Positions 27,362 to 36,460 of a DNA stretch of 64,000 bases are shown piece by piece. The notes beneath the pieces were generated by a model. That model worked only from the letters and a program-made list of their open reading frames with translations. It was not told the origin of the DNA and did not search any database. Source of the DNA: Inhella gelatinilytica (GTDB taxonomy: Bacteria > Pseudomonadota > Gammaproteobacteria > Burkholderiales > Burkholderiaceae_C); the NCBI RefSeq assembly GCF_016093295.1, contig NZ_JAEDAL010000007.1:1-64000 (forward strand), in the 5' to 3' direction. How positions within the stretch are numbered: the stretch's first letter is position 1; each line of letters opens with the position of its first letter. A program made the position numbers and the translations under genes.

Positions 27362-27440
27362 TCCGCGGTTTTCCCCCTGAACGGCCTGCTCCCGCCACTG
27401 CGTGGCGGGCGGGTGGGCGCCTGAACCTCTTCCTACTGCC

Positions 27441-29105
27441 ATGGCTCAATACGTATTCACGATGAACCGGGTCACCAAGACGGTGCCCCCCAAGCGTCAG
27501 ATCCTGAAAGAGGTGTCGCTCTCCTTCTTCCCCGGCGCCAAGATTGGCGTGTTGGGCCTGAACGGCGCGGGCAAGTCCACGGTGCTCAAGATCATGGCTG
27601 GCCTCGACAAGGAGTTCGAAGGCGAGGCGTATCCGATGCCGGGCATCAAGATTGGTTTCTTGCCTCAGGAGCCCCAGCTCAACCCTGAGCAGACTGTGCG
27701 CGAAGCGGTTGAAGAGGGGGTGGGCGGTGTCATGGCTGCCAAGAAGCGTCTCGATGAGGTGTACGCCGCCTATGCCGAACCCGATGCCGACTTTGACGCC
27801 TTGGCGGCAGAACAAGCGGAGCTGGAGGGCATCATTGCTGCCAGCGGGGGCGAGAACACGGACTTGCAACTGGAGTTGGCTGCCGATGCCTTGCGCCTGC
27901 CGCCCTGGGACGCAAAGATTGACAAGCTGTCGGGGGGCGAGAAGCGCCGTGTGGCGCTGTGCCGGTTGCTGCTTTCTAAGCCTGACATGCTTCTGTTGGA
28001 CGAACCGACCAACCACTTGGATGCAGAGTCGGTGGAGTGGTTGGAGCAGTTCCTGCAACGCTTCCCGGGCACGGTGGTGGCCGTGACTCACGATCGCTAT
28101 TTCCTCGACAACGCCGCTGAGTGGATCCTGGAACTGGATCGTGGCTTGGGCATCCCGTACAAGGGCAACTACACGGATTGGCTGGACCAAAAAGAGCGTC
28201 GTCTGGAGACCGAGCAGCGCCAGGATGAGGCCCGCACCAAGGCCATGAAGGAAGAACTGAAATGGGTGCGTAGCAATGCCAAGGGGCGCCAAGCCAAGAG
28301 CAAGGCGCGCCTGGCTCGTTTTGAGGAGCTGAGCGATGTCGATTACCAGCGCCGCAACGAAACCAACGAGATCTTCATTCCGGTGGCCGAGCGCTTGGGC
28401 AATGAGGTGATCGAGTTCAAAAACGTCACCAAATCATTTGGCGACCGCGTGTTGATTGACGACTTGAGCTTCAAGGTACCGCCGGGGGCCATCGTGGGCA
28501 TCATTGGTCCTAACGGTGCAGGTAAGTCCACCCTGTTCCGCATGATTCAGGGTACCGAGGTGCCGGATCGTGGTGAGGTGGTGATTGGTAAGACCGCCAA
28601 GCTCGCCTTTGTTGACCAAAGCCGGGCCTCACTGAATGGCGAGAAGACGGTGTGGGAAGACGTCAGTGGTGGGCTGGACAACATCATTGTGGGCAAGTTC
28701 GTCATGCCCAGCCGTGCTTACCTGGGGCGCTTCAACTTCAAGGGCAATGACCAGCAGAAACTGGTGGGCCAACTCTCCGGCGGGGAGCGCGGCCGCCTGC
28801 ACCTAGCCAAGACCCTGGCGGAGGGCGGCAACGTGCTGATGCTGGACGAGCCCTCGAACGACCTGGACGTCGAAACCCTGCGCGCGCTGGAAGAGGCGCT
28901 GCTGGAGTTCGGCGGTTCGGCGATGGTCATCAGCCACGACCGCTGGTTCCTGGATCGCATTTGCACGCACATCCTGGCGTGCGAGGGTGAGAGTCACTGG
29001 GAATTCTTCGACGGCAACTACAGCGAGTACGAGGCGGACAAGAAGAAACGTTTGGGCGAAGAAGGTGCGCGCCCGAAGCGGGTGCGTTACAAGCCCATCG
29101 TGTAA
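27441..29105 (+). CDS. ettA: Energy-dependent translational throttle protein EttA
   Basis: 554-residue ABC-F ATPase that binds the ribosomal E site and gates entry into elongation according to ATP/ADP. Two ABC domains are visible, with Walker A GLNGAGKST and GPNGAGKST, signatures LSGGEKRR and LSGGERGR, and DEPTNHLD and DEPSNDLD Walker B/D-loops. Between them lies the charged P-site tRNA interaction motif linker (about residues 245-310, RLETEQRQDEARTKAMKEEL). Length is almost identical to the E. coli protein. No membrane segment, as expected. Confidence 0.95.
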   Translation: MAQYVFTMNRVTKTVPPKRQILKEVSLSFFPGAKIGVLGLNGAGKSTVLKIMAGLDKEFEGEAYPMPGIKIGFLPQEPQLNPEQTVREAVEEGVGGVMAAKKRLDEVYAAYAEPDADFDALAAEQAELEGIIAASGGENTDLQLELAADALRLPPWDAKIDKLSGGEKRRVALCRLLLSKPDMLLLDEPTNHLDAESVEWLEQFLQRFPGTVVAVTHDRYFLDNAAEWILELDRGLGIPYKGNYTDWLDQKERRLETEQRQDEARTKAMKEELKWVRSNAKGRQAKSKARLARFEELSDVDYQRRNETNEIFIPVAERLGNEVIEFKNVTKSFGDRVLIDDLSFKVPPGAIVGIIGPNGAGKSTLFRMIQGTEVPDRGEVVIGKTAKLAFVDQSRASLNGEKTVWEDVSGGLDNIIVGKFVMPSRAYLGRFNFKGNDQQKLVGQLSGGERGRLHLAKTLAEGGNVLMLDEPSNDLDVETLRALEEALLEFGGSAMVISHDRWFLDRICTHILACEGESHWEFFDGNYSEYEADKKKRLGEEGARPKRVRYKPIV

Positions 29106-29210
29106 AGGGAGAACGGCGCGAGAGGCGGCAAAGGATCTTTACCTTTGCTGCATGGCGGCGTAACGCGGCGCGCCGACGATGCCATCATTCCCACTCGACG
29201 GAGGTTTGAA

Positions 29211-29696
29211 ATGCAATCGTCCTACTCTCTCAAGTCCCTGGTCCTGGCGGTTGGCTTGGTTCTGAGCGCGGCCAGTCCGGCCGTTTTCGCCCAACGGGGC
29301 GAGGGTCATCCTGGTATGGGCGGGCCTGGCTTTGGTGGCATGCGCATCATGGCTGTGCTCGACGATGTCAATGCCACTGAGGCTCAACGCCAGCAAATCG
29401 AGGCCATCTTCAAAGCGGCACGGACCGATTTGAAGCCATTGCATCAGCAGGGTCAGCAGTTGCACCGGCAATTGCTTCAGGCGTTTGCGGCCCCAAATGT
29501 GGATGCCAATGCCGTTGAAGCGTTGCGAAAGCAACAGGCAGCCCACCACGAACAGGTCAGCCAGCGCATGAGCCGAGCCATGGTGGAGGCTGCGCGCATC
29601 CTGACCCCGGAGCAGCGGGCGCAATGGGCCGACAAGATGGGCAAGCGCATGGAGCGCATGCAACGCCGCCATGAGCAGCATGGTCGCAAGTCCTGA
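29211..29696 (+). CDS. Spy/CpxP-like periplasmic protein
   Basis: 161-residue exported protein: signal peptide to about residue 27 (SPAVFA before QR), a Gly/Met/His-rich N-terminal stretch and then helices with LTPEQRAQW, the LTxxQ-type motif of the Spy/CpxP/heavy-metal-resistance superfamily. Such proteins act as periplasmic chaperones or metal-responsive sensors. GGAGG at 29200-29204 precedes the ATG. Its end overlaps the response regulator by 26 bp, so it is probably the accessory or feedback element of the two-component system. Confidence 0.85.
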   Translation: MQSSYSLKSLVLAVGLVLSAASPAVFAQRGEGHPGMGGPGFGGMRIMAVLDDVNATEAQRQQIEAIFKAARTDLKPLHQQGQQLHRQLLQAFAAPNVDANAVEALRKQQAAHHEQVSQRMSRAMVEAARILTPEQRAQWADKMGKRMERMQRRHEQHGRKS

Positions 29697-30411
29697 CAGT
29701 GGACGCAGCGCCGGCCAGGTGCTCATCGTCGATGACGATGCGCGCTTGGCCGACATGTTGCAGGGCTACCTCGGTGGTGCCGGGTTTCGGGTGATGGTCG
29801 CCCCCAACCTCACGCAGGCACGCAGTCAATTGGCCCTTCGCAGTGCGCTGCCCGACTTGGTGATCCTGGACTTGATGCTGCCCGATGGGGATGGCTTGGA
29901 CTTTTGCCGCCTACTGCGGGCCGAACCGCACCTTCGGGCGCTTCCTGTTCTGATGTTGTCAGCACGCGGCGAGCCGCTTGATCGGGTCTTGGGATTGGAG
30001 TTGGGGGCCGATGATTACCTGCCCAAACCTTTTGAGCCGCGCGAATTGCTGGCGCGGGTGAAGGCGCTTTTGAGACGCGGGGCGCCGGCAACTGCGGAGA
30101 CCTTGCGCTTCGGTCGCTTGGAAATCGACCTGGGCGAGCGCGTTGCGCGTCTGAGTGGTCAGGTGTGCGACCTGACCAGCCATCAGTTTGAGTTGCTGTT
30201 GGTGATGGCCCGCCATGCCGGTCGGGTGATGTCGCGCGATCAGATCATGGATGCGCTGAAAGGCCACCCGCTCGAAGCTTTCGATCGCAGCATTGATGTC
30301 CATATTTCGCGCATTCGCGCTGCGATTGAGGATGATCCCAAGGCGCCCAAGCGGGTGCTAACGGTCCGTGGAGCGGGCTACGTCTTTGCACGCAAGCAGG
30401 ACGGCGAGTAG
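29671..30411 (+). CDS. OmpR-family response regulator
   Basis: 246-residue DNA-binding response regulator. Receiver domain: acidic pocket DDD at 21-23, phospho-acceptor D67 (ILDLMLPDGDG), and the conserved lysine in DDYLPKPFEP. C-terminal winged helix (about residues 145-240) with LTSHQFELL and the RSIDVHISRIRAAIEDDP recognition region. The first ATG (29671) overlaps the Spy-like gene by 26 bp; a second in-frame ATG at 29680 is also possible. With the kinase it should answer envelope stress or metal. Confidence 0.92.
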   Translation: MSSMVASPDSGRSAGQVLIVDDDARLADMLQGYLGGAGFRVMVAPNLTQARSQLALRSALPDLVILDLMLPDGDGLDFCRLLRAEPHLRALPVLMLSARGEPLDRVLGLELGADDYLPKPFEPRELLARVKALLRRGAPATAETLRFGRLEIDLGERVARLSGQVCDLTSHQFELLLVMARHAGRVMSRDQIMDALKGHPLEAFDRSIDVHISRIRAAIEDDPKAPKRVLTVRGAGYVFARKQDGE

Positions 30412-30417
30412 GTTTCG

Positions 30418-31692
30418 ATGCGCTCGCTCTTCTGGCGAATCTACCTCACGGTGGTTGGCGTGTTGCTTGCTTTTGCGCTGGCGGGCGGTTGGTTGGCCCA
30501 CCGGCAAATTGACCGCGAGCGCGATGTGGCCGAGGCGGCCCAGACCGAGCGACTGCAGGCCATGGGGGCTCTCCTTGAGAAGGCGCTGCCGGGTCCAGAG
30601 GCCCCCCAGGCCGAGGTGGGCTTGGCGCTGCGGCGCTGGGGGCAGCAGTTGCGTTTGCCGCTGGCCCTTGAGAACGAGCGCGGCGAGCGTGTGGCGAGCA
30701 CGCCGCGCTTTGAACGCCGCGAAGAAATGGGCGACTCCGCCGCCGTGGACGCGATCCCTCTGTCCGATGGCCGCCGCTTGCTGGTCTTGCGGCCTTGGCG
30801 GCCCCGAAATGGTTTGCCGGCACCCTGGGGGCCGCTGACCAGCGCACCGGCTCTGGGTTTTCTCTTTGTGCTGCTTTTTGTCGGTGTGGCCGTTGGCGCC
30901 TACCCGGTCGTGCGCCGCCTCACTCGCCGACTTGAGGCCTTGCAGCGCGGTGTCGAACGCTTTGGACAGGGGGACCTCAGTCACCGCGTCCAACTGGATG
31001 GACGCGACGAAGTGGCGGCCGTGGCCCAGGCCTTCAACCAGTCGGCGGATCGAATTTCGGCGTTGTTGCGTGCTCACCAAAATCTGGTCGCGAATGCCAG
31101 CCACGAGCTCCGATCGCCGCTCGCGCGTTTGAAGATGGCCATGGCGTTGCGGGGCGATGGGGAATCCGCGCAGCCGATGGAGGCTGAGATTGCCAAGAAC
31201 CTTTCGGAGCTGGATGCCCTGATCGAAGAACTGCTGCTTTCAGCGCGGCTTGAGGCGGCTGATCCCGCCCGGCAACCCGTGGACTTGCTGGGCCTGGCGG
31301 CGGAGGAAGCGGCGCAGGCCGGTATCCCGCTGGAGGGCGAGTGGGGCCAGGTGATGGTCTTGGGAGATGAACGCTTGTTGCGCCGTGCGCTGCGGAACTT
31401 GCTGGAAAACGCGCGGCGTTACGGGGGCAATCGCCAGGAGTTGCGCGAAGTGTTGCTCCCGGGATGGGTTGAATTGCAGGTGCTCGATCGCGGGGCGGGG
31501 GTGCCGGAGTTGCTGCGAGACCGAATCTTCGAACCCTTCTTCCGTCTTCCCGGACATGCAGAGGTCGCGGGCGGCGTGGGGCTGGGGCTGGCTTTGGTGC
31601 GCCAGATTGCCCGTGCGCATCACGGTGAGGTGCGTTGCGAGGATCGCCCCGGAGGCGGCGCCTGTTTTGTGCTGCGGCTGCCGGTGGCTTAG
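30418..31692 (+). CDS. Sensor histidine kinase
   Basis: 424-residue membrane kinase partner of the preceding regulator, 6 bp downstream. Two membrane helices (about 8-28 and 143-163) enclose a periplasmic sensor of about 110 residues; HAMP (about 164-215), H-box ANASHELRSPLARL with the phosphorylated histidine near 229, N-box (LRNLLENARRYGG), G1 DRGAGVP, F EPFFRLP and G2 GLGLALV. All catalytic boxes look intact. Its stop codon overlaps that of the convergent MATE gene by 3 bases, leaving no terminator between. Confidence 0.92.
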   Translation: MRSLFWRIYLTVVGVLLAFALAGGWLAHRQIDRERDVAEAAQTERLQAMGALLEKALPGPEAPQAEVGLALRRWGQQLRLPLALENERGERVASTPRFERREEMGDSAAVDAIPLSDGRRLLVLRPWRPRNGLPAPWGPLTSAPALGFLFVLLFVGVAVGAYPVVRRLTRRLEALQRGVERFGQGDLSHRVQLDGRDEVAAVAQAFNQSADRISALLRAHQNLVANASHELRSPLARLKMAMALRGDGESAQPMEAEIAKNLSELDALIEELLLSARLEAADPARQPVDLLGLAAEEAAQAGIPLEGEWGQVMVLGDERLLRRALRNLLENARRYGGNRQELREVLLPGWVELQVLDRGAGVPELLRDRIFEPFFRLPGHAEVAGGVGLGLALVRQIARAHHGEVRCEDRPGGGACFVLRLPVA

Positions 31693-33059
31693 CCCAGCCT
31701 TTCGGACGTTGGGCTGGAGGGGGTCCGCTGTGATTGGTGCTCAACCCAAATCTGAAGCGCGCTGAGCAGACTCCCTGCGAGCAACAGGCCCACGGTTGCG
31801 CTCATCCAAAAACCAACGGCCCCAAGTCCTTGGCGAAAGGCCAGCCAGTTGCCGCCGCCTATTCCAACACCCCACAGCGCAAAAACGTAAATGCCCATAG
31901 GCCAATTGACGACGTGGTGAGCCCGGAGCACGCCTGCGGCCACGTATTGCAGCGAGTCTCCGATGTGGAAGACCCACAGCCAAACCAGTAGAGGAAGGGC
32001 GGCGGCAATCGCCGCGGCATCTGAGGTGTACAGCCGGAGGATGGGCTCTCGCCAGAGTGCGACCCAGCCGCCCAGGACCGTGGCCACCACCAGACCCCAC
32101 AGCAAGGCGTGCCGGCCGATCTGAGCGGCCATTGCCCATTGCTTCGCGCCGAGGGCTTGGGATACCAGGGTGGTGGCGGCATTGGACAGTGCCAGCGGCA
32201 CCATGAACATCATCGCCACCAGGTTCACGGCGATTTGGTGTCCGGCGACCGGCGTTGGTCCCAAGCGAGCGATGAAGATGGCCATGAAGGTGAAGCCAGT
32301 CACCTCCACCAACACCGATCCCCCCAAGGGCAGCCCCAGCTTGAGCAAGGCCCATTGGTCTGGCCAAGCCGGCCGGACCCGCCACCACGATTGAAAGGCA
32401 AAAGGGCGATAAAACGGATCGCGATGCAACACCCATTCGCCGATGAGCCATTGCGCAGTCATCACGAGGGCGGTGGCCCAACTGCAGCCTTGGGCACCGA
32501 GGGCTGGAACAGGCCCCACCCCATACACCAGCGCGGCGGTGAGGGGAATCTTGAGCAACAAGCCGCCCACTTGCAGGGCCATCACCGCTTTGGGGCGCGA
32601 AACCGCGGTGTTGAATCCTCGGTAGGCCGTGAACAAGAGGGCGGGGGCCAGAGCAAAGGCTAGTGGACGCAGATAGGCCCGCACAGACTCTGCTGCTTGA
32701 TCATTGAGTTGGGCCATCCACAAGAAGGGCTCGGGCCAGAGCAGCAGCCCTGTGCCCGGAATGGACAGCATCAGCGCCAGCCATTGGCACTGCGTCATTT
32801 GCCAGCCCGCTTGTCTGGGCTCGCGGGCCCCGAACAGACGGCCGGCAATGGGCCCGATGGCCAGCACCATGCCCATGAAGCCAACGAAGACCGAGAAGAA
32901 GACCGAGGAACCCACGGCCAAAGCTGCCAGAGCGTCGCTGCCGAGCCGCCCCAGCATCAAGGTGTCGACGGTGGAGTAGGCCAAAACGGCGATTTGCCCG
33001 ATCAGCACCGGCCAGGCCAATGCCCCCAACTCGCGACCACTGTGTAGCCAGCGTTTCAC
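31689..33059 (-). CDS. MATE-family multidrug/Na+ or H+ antiporter (NorM-like)
   Basis: 456-residue inner-membrane efflux protein with about 12 hydrophobic helices in two related halves; the start LAWPVLIGQIAVLAYSTVDTLMLGRLG is the family's classic opening helix, and LGLPLGGSVLVEVTGFTFMA starts the second half. It should export cationic drugs or toxins in exchange for Na+ or H+. I chose GTG 33059, which overlaps the upstream stop by 4 bp (GTGA) and fits the family's N-terminus better than the upstream ATG. It is the third gene of trpS-DUF1289-MATE. Confidence 0.87.
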   Translation of the reverse strand: MKRWLHSGRELGALAWPVLIGQIAVLAYSTVDTLMLGRLGSDALAALAVGSSVFFSVFVGFMGMVLAIGPIAGRLFGAREPRQAGWQMTQCQWLALMLSIPGTGLLLWPEPFLWMAQLNDQAAESVRAYLRPLAFALAPALLFTAYRGFNTAVSRPKAVMALQVGGLLLKIPLTAALVYGVGPVPALGAQGCSWATALVMTAQWLIGEWVLHRDPFYRPFAFQSWWRVRPAWPDQWALLKLGLPLGGSVLVEVTGFTFMAIFIARLGPTPVAGHQIAVNLVAMMFMVPLALSNAATTLVSQALGAKQWAMAAQIGRHALLWGLVVATVLGGWVALWREPILRLYTSDAAAIAAALPLLVWLWVFHIGDSLQYVAAGVLRAHHVVNWPMGIYVFALWGVGIGGGNWLAFRQGLGAVGFWMSATVGLLLAGSLLSALQIWVEHQSQRTPSSPTSERLG

Positions 33060-33487
33060 GACTTGGGATCCTCGGCTGGCGTGCTGCCTGCCACGCGCTC
33101 GGCATACCGGTTGAAGCGCCATGCCGTGCCCTCTCTCAAGATGCGGCGCCAAACGGCACGTTTCTCGAAGGCGCCGAGCTCGGTCCAGTGTTTGACCTCT
33201 TCAAAGGTGCGCCCGCACCCTTTGCACAGCGCATCGCCTTGGGTGGTGGAGCAGATGGCGATGCACGGTGAATCCTGGGTCGACCCGTACCAGTCCAAAA
33301 AGGCGGCGCGGGCCGCGCCCTGGAGCAGTTGCTCATCCCACTGGGCATCGTGGTGATACACCATCAGGGCGTAGACCTCCGCCAGCGCCCGCACTTGTGC
33401 ACAAGCGCTGATGCCATCGGGTGATGGCTGGCGCTCCCGCCACCAGTTGATGGCAAGTTCCAGATCACTGATGTGCAGTGTGGCCAT
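33056..33487 (-). CDS. DUF3717/DUF1289 domain protein
   Basis: 143-residue protein with two small domains. The N-terminal part (residues 5-50, ISDLELAINWWRERQPSPDG) resembles DUF3717, and the C-terminal part (about 70-125) is DUF1289, with the four cysteines CIAIC...CKGC expected of that domain and likely to bind metal. Start ATG 33487 lies 19 bp after the trpS stop. Its stop overlaps the MATE GTG start by 4 bp, giving a translationally coupled pair. Function is unknown. Confidence 0.8.
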   Translation of the reverse strand: MATLHISDLELAINWWRERQPSPDGISACAQVRALAEVYALMVYHHDAQWDEQLLQGAARAAFLDWYGSTQDSPCIAICSTTQGDALCKGCGRTFEEVKHWTELGAFEKRAVWRRILREGTAWRFNRYAERVAGSTPAEDPKS

Positions 33488-33506
33488 AAAGATCAGGACC
33501 TCGTGC

Positions 33507-34481
33507 TCAGACTTTGAGCCCCAGACCTTCGCGAACGTCCCGAAGCGTTTTGCGCGCCATGACCCGAGCGCGTTCCGTCCCCACTTCGACGAGCCAGTGA
33601 ACCTGCTTGGGCTCCGCCATGTGCTGCACGGCCCGGGCGCGCCATTCGGCCTGTTGGGGCAACAAATGATCCAGAAGCACCTGTTTGCAGTCCACGCAGC
33701 CGATGGCGGCCGATCGACAGCCTGACGCCAGGGGGGCAAATTCCGCCGACGGCGTACTGACCTGATGCAGGGCCCACACCGGACAGCGTTCGGGCTCTCC
33801 CACGTCACCGCGGTGAACACGGCGCGGGTCCGTGGGCATGCGCACGACTTTCTTGCGGACCTCCTGAGGGGCTTCCCGCATGCCGATGGCGTTGCCCGCG
33901 CTCTTGCTCATCTTGCGTCCGTCCAGGCCGGACAACCGGGGCGTTGGCGAGAAGACCGCGGCCGGTTCAGGGAAGAGTGCGGCCCCGACCACTTGGTTAA
34001 GGCGGCGGGCGACTTCGCGACACAACTCCAGATGCGCAGATTGGTCTTGCCCCACCGGCACATGGGTTGCCTTGTACGCGAGGATGTCGGCGGCCTGAAG
34101 CAACGGGTAACCCAGGCGTCCGAAGCTGGGATGCCTTTCGGCAACCTCTTTAAACCCGGGGACGCGCTCGAGCCAGCTCAGCGGGGTGTGCATCGCCAAA
34201 AGCGTGAAGAGCTCTGCGTGTTCAGGCATGCGACTCTGAATGAACAGGGTGGTGCGCTGGGGGTCGATGCCCGCGGCCAGCCAGTCCACCACCATGTCGT
34301 AAATCGCGGTTTCGGCAACCGGCTGCACCTGATCGGTCAGGGCGTGCCAGTCCGCAACGAAAAAATAGCAGTCGTGCTCGCCCTGGAGTCGCAGCCAGGA
34401 CTGCAAGACGCCATGGAAGTGACCAAGATGAAGGGCGCCGGTGGGGCGCATGCCGGAAACAACGCGGACGGGGTGTTGCAT
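33507..34481 (-). CDS. trpS: Tryptophan-tRNA ligase
   Basis: 324-residue class I aminoacyl-tRNA synthetase charging tRNA-Trp. HIGH equivalent is LHLGHF near residue 18, the KMSKS loop is intact (GRKMSKSAGNAI), and the Rossmann core (FVADWHALTD, LQAADILAYKATHVPVGQDQSAHLEL) matches bacterial TrpRS. Start ATG 34481 is about 55 bp from divergent purN. Followed by DUF1289 and MATE genes on the same strand. Confidence 0.94.
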   Translation of the reverse strand: MQHPVRVVSGMRPTGALHLGHFHGVLQSWLRLQGEHDCYFFVADWHALTDQVQPVAETAIYDMVVDWLAAGIDPQRTTLFIQSRMPEHAELFTLLAMHTPLSWLERVPGFKEVAERHPSFGRLGYPLLQAADILAYKATHVPVGQDQSAHLELCREVARRLNQVVGAALFPEPAAVFSPTPRLSGLDGRKMSKSAGNAIGMREAPQEVRKKVVRMPTDPRRVHRGDVGEPERCPVWALHQVSTPSAEFAPLASGCRSAAIGCVDCKQVLLDHLLPQQAEWRARAVQHMAEPKQVHWLVEVGTERARVMARKTLRDVREGLGLKV

Positions 34482-34523
34482 GGTGCTCGGGGATCAGGGT
34501 CAGGGATTCTATGGAGCCCCACC

Positions 34524-34529
34524 TACACT
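34524..34529 (+). promoter_or_regulatory. Candidate -10 element for purN
   Basis: TACACT ends 7 bp before the purN ATG, so a transcript starting the usual distance downstream would begin at that ATG. There is no ribosome binding site. I see no good -35 match at 16-18 bp. The same 9-mer context CCTACACTG recurs before two other genes (see findings). Confidence 0.3.
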
Positions 34530-34535
34530 GCGAGC

Positions 34536-35165
34536 ATGAGCAAGAAGGTGGTGATTTTGATTTCGGGACGAGGCTCCAACATGGAAGCCATCGTTCGATG
34601 TGCGCAGCGCGAGAAGTGGCCCGCGCAGATCGCTGCGGTGATCAGTAACCGGCCCGACGCCGCTGGTTTGCATTTCGCGCAACGCGAAGGGATTCAGACG
34701 GCGGTGGTGGATCACAAAGCCTTTGAGGGGCGCGAGCCGTTTGATGCGGCGCTCATGCAAGCCATCGACGCTTTCGACCCGGATGTCGTGGTGCTGGCAG
34801 GGTTTATGCGCATTCTGACCACTGAGTTCACGGCGCACTACGCGGGTCGCTTGGTCAACATTCATCCCTCCTTGTTGCCGTCGTTTCCGGGCCTGCATAC
34901 CCATCAGCGAGCGTTAGAGATGGGATGCAAACTCGCGGGGGCTACGGTTCATCTGGTCACAGCCGATTTGGACCATGGGCCGATCTTGGCTCAGGCCCTG
35001 GTGCCCGTGCTGCCGGACGACGACGAGGCGCGACTGTCGGCGCGGGTCTTGGCGCTGGAGCATCAGATGTATCCCCGGGCGGTGCGGTGGTTGCTCGAGG
35101 ATCAACTCCAGATCGATGGCTTGGTTGTTCGTCACCGGACCGGCGAAAGCCAATTGTTTGTTTAA
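34536..35165 (+). CDS. purN: Phosphoribosylglycinamide formyltransferase
   Basis: 209-residue GAR transformylase: step three of purine synthesis, moving a formyl group from 10-formyltetrahydrofolate to glycinamide ribonucleotide. The active-site set N108, H110 and D146 is visible in LVNIHPSLLPSFPGLHTH and VTADLDHGPI, and the phosphate loop is ISGRGSNMEAI. No SD precedes ATG 34536. The methyltransferase gene follows 9 bp after its stop. Confidence 0.94.
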   Translation: MSKKVVILISGRGSNMEAIVRCAQREKWPAQIAAVISNRPDAAGLHFAQREGIQTAVVDHKAFEGREPFDAALMQAIDAFDPDVVVLAGFMRILTTEFTAHYAGRLVNIHPSLLPSFPGLHTHQRALEMGCKLAGATVHLVTADLDHGPILAQALVPVLPDDDEARLSARVLALEHQMYPRAVRWLLEDQLQIDGLVVRHRTGESQLFV

Positions 35166-35174
35166 AGGCGCCTC

Positions 35175-36425
35175 ATGCACCCCAAAGCTCTGATGACCCT
35201 GTGCACGGGCCTCCTGCAACGTGTCTTGACGTTCGATCACCCGGCTGATCGCGTGGTCTCTGCTTTTTTCCAAGAAAACCGCGCACTGGGCTCGCGAGAG
35301 CGGGGGGCGCTGGCGGAAACGACCTACGCACTGCTGCGTCAACGCTTGCTTTTCCAAAATCTTGCGCAGTCTGGAAAAGGGCCGATGGAGCGCCGGTTGG
35401 CGTTGTTGGCTTGGCGGGGTGAGCCTCGAACGTTAGAGGCCGCTTTGGAGGATGGCGAGCGTGAGTGGCTGGCTCGTTGCGCCAGCGTAGATCGATCCAG
35501 TTTGCCCGCCAAGCTTCGGCACAACTTGCCCGATTGGCTTGCCGACGGCCTAAAGAGTCAACTGGGGGAGGCCGAATTTGAGGATCTCGCTGCGAGCTTG
35601 CTGGAACCCGCGCCCTTGGACTTGCGGGTCAACACCCTGACGACCAAGCGCGAGAGCGTGCTGGCCGAGTTGGCGGAATTCGGTGCGGTGCCGACGCCGT
35701 TCTCTCCCTGGGGACTTCGTTTGCAGGGAAAGCCCAACATCAACCACTGGCCGCTTTTCAAGAATGGCAGCCTTGAAGTTCAGGACGAGGGCAGTCAGTT
35801 GCTGGCCTTGCTTCTGGATGCCAAGCGCGGCGAAATGGTGGCGGACTTCTGTGCTGGGGCGGGTGGCAAAACCCTGGCGCTCGGTGCTGCCATGCGCAAT
35901 ACCGGCCGCCTTTATGCGTTTGATATTTCTGGGCACCGACTGGATGCACTGCGTCCCCGGTTGGCGCGCAGCGGACTCTCCAATGTGTATCCCATTCAAA
36001 TTGCTCACGAGCGAGACGAACGCGTCAAGCGACTGCGGGGCAAGTTGGATCGGGTGCTGGTGGACGCACCGTGCTCCGGGCTTGGTACGCTGCGCCGCAA
36101 CCCTGACATGAAGTGGCGCCAATCACCCCAAACCGTGGCGGCGCTCGTTCCCCAGCAGCAAGCTATCTTGGCTTCAGCGGCGAAGCTGTTGAAGCCTGGC
36201 GGGCGTTTGGTGTATGCCACCTGCAGTTTGTTGACGGCCGAAAACGAAGGCGTGGCGGCGACTTTCGAGGCGGCGAACCCCGACTTCGAGCGGCTGAACC
36301 CCGTTGAGTTGCTGCAGGCCAATGTGTCCCGGGCGGCCGAACTGGTGACGGGGCAGGCGCTGCGACTCTGGCCTCACCGACATGCCTGTGACGGTTTCTT
36401 TGCTGTGGCGTGGCAAAAGCGGTAA
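35175..36425 (+). CDS. RsmB-like rRNA cytosine-C5 methyltransferase (NOL1/NOP2/Sun)
   Basis: 416-residue SAM-dependent RNA methyltransferase. The C-terminal catalytic domain has CAGAGGKTLAL (SAM loop), DAPCSGLGTLRRNPDMKW with one catalytic cysteine near 300, and YATCSL with the second near 351. The N-terminal 130 residues are NusB-like helical. It resembles RsmB, but the N-terminal domain is less canonical, so the target cytosine (16S rRNA C967 or another) is uncertain. Start ATG 35175 is 9 bp after purN; probably the same operon. Confidence 0.88.
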   Translation: MHPKALMTLCTGLLQRVLTFDHPADRVVSAFFQENRALGSRERGALAETTYALLRQRLLFQNLAQSGKGPMERRLALLAWRGEPRTLEAALEDGEREWLARCASVDRSSLPAKLRHNLPDWLADGLKSQLGEAEFEDLAASLLEPAPLDLRVNTLTTKRESVLAELAEFGAVPTPFSPWGLRLQGKPNINHWPLFKNGSLEVQDEGSQLLALLLDAKRGEMVADFCAGAGGKTLALGAAMRNTGRLYAFDISGHRLDALRPRLARSGLSNVYPIQIAHERDERVKRLRGKLDRVLVDAPCSGLGTLRRNPDMKWRQSPQTVAALVPQQQAILASAAKLLKPGGRLVYATCSLLTAENEGVAATFEAANPDFERLNPVELLQANVSRAAELVTGQALRLWPHRHACDGFFAVAWQKR

Positions 36426-36446
36426 GGTTTCCCAACAATGAAGGGC

Positions 36447-36460
36447 TTGATGCGCATCAA
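36447..36460. promoter_or_regulatory. Perfect FNR/ANR binding box upstream of the desaturase
   Basis: TTGAT-GCGC-ATCAA matches the FNR/ANR consensus (TTGAT-N4-ATCAA) at every position and is part of a 20-bp perfect palindrome (36444-36463). It is centred about 76 bp before the desaturase ATG, and an AT-rich TAAAAT -10 candidate lies about 28 bp downstream of its centre (36479-36484), compatible with activation. Identification rests on exact consensus match and location in an intergenic promoter region. Confidence 0.72.
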
